Positions 6,655 to 10,924 of a stretch of DNA of 10,924 nt are shown piece by piece. The notes beneath the pieces are model-generated. The model was not told the DNA's origin. It searched no databases and saw nothing but the letters and a program-made list of their open reading frames with translations. This DNA comes from Rhodobiaceae bacterium (GTDB taxonomy: Bacteria > Pseudomonadota > Alphaproteobacteria > Parvibaculales > Parvibaculaceae). Position numbers and translations under genes: made by a program. How positions within the stretch are numbered: position 1 is the first letter of the stretch; every line of letters begins with the position of its first letter. The stretch covers positions 1-10,924 of the forward strand of contig DAIEIL010000102.1 in the NCBI GenBank assembly GCA_027352645.1. Reading direction: 5' to 3'.

Positions 6655-7386
6655 TCAGGCCGAAATCTCGTGGCGGAAGCGGAGATAGGCGGGCGTCCGC
6701 CCCTCGCGGATGGCCTTTTCCTCATAGCGGGTGCGGGGCTGATCGGCCGGCCGTTCCCGCCAGTCGGCGGGACGCTCGGCCAGCCATTCGAAACGGCTCT
6801 TTCCCCCGAGATTGTGGCGGCGGATATGGGCGAGCGTCCAGGCTACGTAATGGGGAATGTCGCTGGCGAAGCACAGCTCGCCGCCATCCTTCATGACCCT
6901 CGAAATGAGCGCGAGCGTCTCGGCATTCACGAAGCGGCGCTTATGGTGGCGCGATTTCGGCCAGGGGTCGGGATAGTTGATGGTCACACGGGAAAGCGCG
7001 CCGGGTTTCAGCTTTTCGAGCAGGAAGCGCGCGTCGTCGGCATGAATGCGGACATTCTGGAGCCCACGCTCGTCGATCTCGGAAACGAGCTTCGCCACGC
7101 CATTGATGAAGGGCTCGCAACCCATGAAGCCGACCTGGCGATAGTGCTCGGCCTGCCAGGCAAGGTGCTCACCGCCACCGAAACCGATCTCCAGCCAAGC
7201 CTCTTCGGTCCCGGCCGGAAAGAGCGCCAGGGGGTCGATCACATCCGCTTCAAGCGAAATGGAGACCTTGGGGAACAAGGTCTCCATCAAATTCGCCTGT
7301 CTTGGCTTCAGTGTCTTGCCGTGCGTCCGGCCATAGACATGGCGGCGCCGGGCATTTTCCTTCTGATCTACGGTTCGCGCAGTCAC
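6655..7386 (-). CDS. trmB: tRNA (guanine(46)-N7)-methyltransferase TrmB
   Basis: Transfers a methyl group from S-adenosylmethionine to N7 of G46 in the variable loop of tRNAs. The protein has 243 residues. It shows the methyltransferase nucleotide-binding motif EIGFGGGEHL at 66-75, the acidic GCEPF at 89-93, the family signature NYPDPWPKSRHHKRRF at 137-152 and the C-terminal TRYEEKAIREG at 219-229, so all usual active-site segments are present. The start is GTG at 7386: the next in-frame Met is residue 34, too far in to be the start, because it would remove the conserved basic YGRTHGK lead. The Shine-Dalgarno site is weak (GGAG 12 bases upstream, inside metK). The start lies three bases after the metK stop, so coupled translation is likely, and the pairing joins a SAM-using enzyme with the SAM maker. 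Confidence 0.97.
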   Translation of the reverse strand: MTARTVDQKENARRRHVYGRTHGKTLKPRQANLMETLFPKVSISLEADVIDPLALFPAGTEEAWLEIGFGGGEHLAWQAEHYRQVGFMGCEPFINGVAKLVSEIDERGLQNVRIHADDARFLLEKLKPGALSRVTINYPDPWPKSRHHKRRFVNAETLALISRVMKDGGELCFASDIPHYVAWTLAHIRRHNLGGKSRFEWLAERPADWRERPADQPRTRYEEKAIREGRTPAYLRFRHEISA

Positions 7387-7389
7387 GCT

Positions 7390-8559
<1,170 letters not shown>

Positions 8560-8566
8560 TGTCATG

Positions 8567-8582
8567 CTCCCGTCAGAGGAAG
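8567..8582 (-). promoter_or_regulatory. metK Shine-Dalgarno site inside a small hairpin
   Basis: The metK ribosome-binding site GGGAG (8571-8567) is complementary to CTTCC (8582-8578) just upstream, with the six-base loop TCTGAC and one G-U pair. Folded, it would hide the site. The CUUCC...GACG...GGAGCA order recalls the pseudoknot of SAM/SAH riboswitches in front of metK in Rhodobacterales, but the long connecting segment of that class is missing. A simple translation-control hairpin is what the sequence supports. Confidence 0.4.
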
Positions 8583-8600
8583 TTCGGTGTTGATGTCATA

Positions 8601-8631
8601 TCGACGAAACACGGCGAAACCGTGCCGTCGA
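8601..8631 (-). other. Strong hairpin in the metK 5' leader
   Basis: On the transcribed strand TCGACG (8631-8626) pairs with CGTCGA (8606-8601), and inside it CACGG (8624-8620) pairs with CCGTG (8614-8610) around a five-base loop. The helices are joined by a 1 x 3 internal loop. It lies 42 bases before the preferred metK start and is not followed by T's, so it is not a terminator. It may be a structural part of a regulatory leader. I see no unambiguous promoter in the 8566-8704 gap. Confidence 0.5.
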
Positions 8632-8662
8632 ACGTCAAAGGTTTTTGCAAGGAAAGGCCATT

Positions 8663-8686
8663 GGGTCAACTCCCGTGACCCTTTTT
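8663..8686. repeat. Inverted repeat GGGTCA-N7-TGACCC between the regulator gene and metK
   Basis: A perfect six-base inverted repeat with a seven-base spacer (8663-8668 and 8676-8681). On the plus strand it is followed by five T's (8682-8686), which looks like a short terminator in that direction, although no plus-strand gene is present. On the minus strand the T's become A's in front of the hairpin, so as a terminator of the regulator gene it is poor in that direction. The symmetry also suits an operator. It starts 20 bases after the regulator stop codon. Confidence 0.4.
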
Positions 8687-8704
8687 CACAGTAATGTCGC
8701 GGTC

Positions 8705-9172
8705 TTAGATATCTTCGACCAGTTCACCATCCGCGTCGGCGCCATCCGCCCCGTCGGAAAGTCCGGGAGCTTCGGTCTCGCCCAGCGCCTTCACGAGTTC
8801 GAGTATCCGCTTTCTGACTTTCGGGTCCCGAATGGCGAAAAAGGCGCTGTTGAGCTGGATGCCTTCAGAGGTCGAGAGCATGTCGAAGTCGAAATTGGAC
8901 GGCTCGGCCTCGGCCATTCCCTCGGCTTCGAGCGGGTCCTCGACCTGAATGCCCTCATAGAAGAACTCCACCGGAACGCTGAGCACGCGAGCGATCTGGT
9001 AAAGGCGGCTCGCCCCGATACGGTTGGCGCCCTTTTCGTATTTCTGCACCTGCTGGAAGGTGAGCCCCAGGCTTTCGCCGAGCTTTTCCTGGCTCATGCC
9101 GATGAGCATGCGCCGCATGCGAACCCGGCCGCCGACATAAACGTCGATTGGATTGGGCGATTTCCTTGGCAA
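8705..9172 (-). CDS. Cro/CI-family helix-turn-helix regulator (PhrR-like)
   Basis: A DNA-binding protein of 155 residues from the chosen start. Residues 10-70 form a Cro/CI-type domain (GGRVRMRRMLIGMSQEKLGE, then LGLTFQQVQKYEKGANRIGA containing the recognition helix). The middle has a linker rich in Glu and Ala and the conserved-looking stretch SEGIQLNSAFFAIRDPKVRK, and the end is acidic. It lies downstream of lnt. In Sinorhizobium the lnt homologue actA is followed by phrR, a low-pH-inducible regulator of this family, so orthology is likely but the regulated genes are unknown. The frame is open up to 9310, but the part before 9172 is Arg/Cys-rich and unlike the family. TTG at 9172 has AAGAGG six bases upstream and gives MPRKSPNPIDV, the usual N-terminus, hence this start. 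Confidence 0.9.
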   Translation of the reverse strand: MPRKSPNPIDVYVGGRVRMRRMLIGMSQEKLGESLGLTFQQVQKYEKGANRIGASRLYQIARVLSVPVEFFYEGIQVEDPLEAEGMAEAEPSNFDFDMLSTSEGIQLNSAFFAIRDPKVRKRILELVKALGETEAPGLSDGADGADADGELVEDI

Positions 9173-9378
9173 GGCGCACCTCTTGATCGCGGCCGGCGTA
9201 AACCGGCAGAACCAGCAAACCGGACCACTTCGCCCCGGCTGCCACATCCGGGAGGCGCGAGCCCGCCCCGACGATATGCAACCGATGCCGTCTTTCGGCA
9301 AGAAATACAACCGTCAGGCGGCAGAGGCTGCAACAAAAGTTTCATTCAGCCGGAACCAACCTCCCGCAAGGCGCGAGG
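9173..9378 (-). promoter_or_regulatory. Gap between lnt and the PhrR-like gene, probable promoter region
   Basis: A 206-base stretch with no convincing gene. It holds the Shine-Dalgarno site AAGAGG (9184-9179); a leader hairpin GCCGG-N6-CCGGC (9207-9192); a hairpin TGCCG-N5-CGGCA (9300-9286); and a weak fold just after the lnt stop (9378-9360) without a T-run. The best promoter-like pair is TTGCCG (9301-9296) with CATATC (9278-9273), spacing 17, which is poor. The 9300-9286 repeat overlaps that -35 and could be an operator for autoregulation, which is inference. Confidence 0.35.
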
Positions 9379-10924
9379 TCAGCGCGGCCTGAAAATGTAA
9401 AGGCAGCCCGCGCCGGCAAGAAGCAACAGCCCGAAAAGCCAGTCGCCGAAACGCGCATAGGGCGTGGGCGCGAGGGCCGGGGGGAGCGGGTAGTCGATGA
9501 CGCCCGCCGTATTGAGCGCCTTTTGCGCCAATATCCGGCCATAGGGGTCGATGACCGCGGAAATGCCGGTATTGGCCGCGCGCGCGATGGGCAGGCCCTG
9601 CTCGACCGCCCGGAGCCGTACCTGCGACAAGTGCTGGTAGGGGCCGCTCGACGAACCGAACCAGGCGTCGTTGGTCACATTGACGATCCAGCCCGGCCTC
9701 TTCGTCGCATTGACCACTTCTTCAGGGAAAATGATCTCATAGCAGATGAGGGGACTGGCGGACGGCGCGCCGGGCAGCGGCATCGTTATCGGGCCGGGGC
9801 CGACATCGAAGCTGCCCTGCAGCTTGGTCAGCTTGTGCAGGCCGATGCTTTCGAGCCAGCGATGATAGGGCAGGTATTCGCCGAAGGGGACGAGGTGGAA
9901 CTTGTCATAGGTGGCGATGATCCTTCCGTCTGAATCGACCGCATAGAGACTATTGTAGAAGCGCGCGAGCTGGTCGGGCGGGCCTTCGGGCGCCGGCTCG
10001 CCGCGAACGCTTCCCGTGATGAGAAGCGCGCCCTTGGGCATCATGCGCGAGATCGCGGAGAGCACATAGGGCTCGCGGGCGAGGAAGATCGAGAGCGCCG
10101 ATTCCGGCCAGACAACAATCGAATGGGGTCCGAGGCCCTGTGGCGCTTCTGGCGTCGGGTCGGAACTCATGCGGAGAAATTGCCCGAGTATGGCAATCCG
10201 GCTTTCAGGCCGCCATTTCTGCGTCTGCGGAATGTTTGGCTGCACGATCCGGAGCTGCACATCGTCAGGGCCGGGCGCATGGGGCTCCGCCGATGCGAGC
10301 CGCAACGCGCCGCCCGCCCAGAGAAGCCCGAGCGCGGCAAGTGCGGCGAAGGGCACGACTAGCACTTCGCGGATCGAGAGCCCGACCGAATGAATGTCGG
10401 CGGCGCGCGCATGGGGATCGAAGAAGGCGGGCGACGCGATAATCAGAATGGCGATGAAAGAAAGTCCATAGGCGCCTGTGAGCGCGGCCCATTGCATCAG
10501 CGCGTCGGAGGCGGTGAAGCTTTCTCCAATCAGGTTCCAGGGAAAGCCCGTCAGCACATGGCCGCGCAGCCATTCGAAGATGCACCAGCTGACGGCGAGC
10601 GCGACGATGCGCAGATAGCCCGGAAACCAGAAGGCGCGTGCAAGCGCCGTCGCGCCCGCGGTGAAAAGAGCAAGCCCGGCCGGCAATAGCGTAATGGCGA
10701 AGGGCATGAAGATCGCGAACTTCTCCGCCTCGACCATGAAGGCGTAGCCGATCCAGTGAAGGCCGAAGAGGAAATAGCCGAAGCCGAACCACCAGCCGAT
10801 GGCGAAACTCGCACGGCGGCGCGCTGACGGCGACAGGTCGCGTCCCGGACCCTCCAATCCGTCGAGCAGCCAGACGAAGATCGGGAAGGTAAGAAAGAGC
10901 ACGGGCAGAAAATGCACGGGTGGC
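9379..10924 (-). CDS. lnt: Apolipoprotein N-acyltransferase Lnt (5' end outside window)
   Basis: Inner-membrane enzyme that adds the third acyl chain to the N-terminal Cys of lipoproteins. Residue numbers count from the GTG at 10917. Residues 1-20, 36-62, 67-97, 101-118, 143-165 and 185-205 are hydrophobic membrane segments, followed by a nitrilase-like periplasmic domain from about 220 to 480 and a last membrane segment at about 490-509. The expected catalytic triad is present: E272 in WPESAL, K339 in YDKFHLVPFGEYLP and C392 in LICYEIIFPE. The GTG at 10917 is probably not the start: the frame stays open to 10924 and reads PPVHFLPVLFL, an internal family motif, so some residues are missing outside the window. 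The homologue in Sinorhizobium is ActA, needed for acid tolerance. The PhrR-like gene follows after 206 bases. Confidence 0.96.
   Translation of the reverse strand, partial: PPVHFLPVLFLTFPIFVWLLDGLEGPGRDLSPSARRRASFAIGWWFGFGYFLFGLHWIGYAFMVEAEKFAIFMPFAITLLPAGLALFTAGATALARAFWFPGYLRIVALAVSWCIFEWLRGHVLTGFPWNLIGESFTASDALMQWAALTGAYGLSFIAILIIASPAFFDPHARAADIHSVGLSIREVLVVPFAALAALGLLWAGGALRLASAEPHAPGPDDVQLRIVQPNIPQTQKWRPESRIAILGQFLRMSSDPTPEAPQGLGPHSIVVWPESALSIFLAREPYVLSAISRMMPKGALLITGSVRGEPAPEGPPDQLARFYNSLYAVDSDGRIIATYDKFHLVPFGEYLPYHRWLESIGLHKLTKLQGSFDVGPGPITMPLPGAPSASPLICYEIIFPEEVVNATKRPGWIVNVTNDAWFGSSSGPYQHLSQVRLRAVEQGLPIARAANTGISAVIDPYGRILAQKALNTAGVIDYPLPPALAPTPYARFGDWLFGLLLLAGAGCLYIFRPR

Noticed and set aside
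8566..8704. SAM/SAH, SAM-II or SAH riboswitch in front of metK
   Set aside because: CUUCC, GACG and GGAGCA occur in the right order for SAM/SAH, but the conserved 5' part (CACAACGGC type) and the connector before GGAGCA are missing, and no SAM-II or SAH core was recognised. Only a generic Shine-Dalgarno hairpin is supported.
9173..9310. 46-residue N-terminal extension of the helix-turn-helix regulator up to an ATG or other start at 9310
   Set aside because: Cys/Arg/Gly-rich sequence unlike the family, no Shine-Dalgarno site at 9310, while TTG 9172 has one and yields the usual N-terminus.
10915..10917. GTG at 10917 as the start of lnt
   Set aside because: The frame remains open to the window edge with PPVHFLPVLFL, which looks internal; the first membrane segment would be cut short by this start.

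Overview
The window is a stretch of core, housekeeping chromosome from an alphaproteobacterium. Every recognisable gene lies on the minus strand, so the biological reading order runs from high to low coordinates. The order lnt - Cro/CI regulator - metK - trmB - rimP - nusA - ylxR/ylxQ fusion - infB - rbfA - truB is, as far as I know, typical of Rhizobiales-type and related Alphaproteobacteria. GC is high and the protein style fits (Ala/Pro-rich IF-2 N-terminus, RimP and RbfA with extensions, MetK beginning ARSNYLFTSES). I would not name a genus from this alone.

Region 1 (10924-8705, minus): lnt, whose 5' end lies outside the window, and after a 206-base gap a small helix-turn-helix regulator. 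The pair matches the actA-phrR arrangement described in Sinorhizobium, where both genes are linked to acid tolerance. Region 2 (8704-6655): a 139-base or slightly longer leader with two hairpins and a partly sequestered Shine-Dalgarno site, then metK and trmB only a few bases apart. Region 3 (6654-1): a promoter-like site at 6632-6603, a short leader ending in a strong intrinsic terminator that touches the first possible rimP start, then the transcription/translation operon rimP-nusA-ylxR-infB-rbfA-truB. Its junctions are overlapping or only a few bases long, except the 99-base infB-rbfA gap, which is filled by one long palindrome. truB is cut by the window start.

The genes work together as a ribosome and RNA biogenesis unit: RimP and RbfA mature the 30S subunit, NusA controls pausing and termination, YlxR/YlxQ is an RNA-binding protein, IF-2 recruits initiator tRNA and TruB makes pseudouridine 55 in tRNA. 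TrmB adds m7G to tRNA using the S-adenosylmethionine that its neighbour MetK makes. Lnt completes lipoprotein acylation in the inner membrane.

I found no mobile element, CRISPR array, tRNA or rRNA, and nothing I would call an undescribed system. The points worth a second look are regulatory: the terminator at the rimP start, the infB-rbfA palindrome, the metK leader, and five genes in a row whose best-supported start codon is GTG or TTG or is uncertain between them and ATG.
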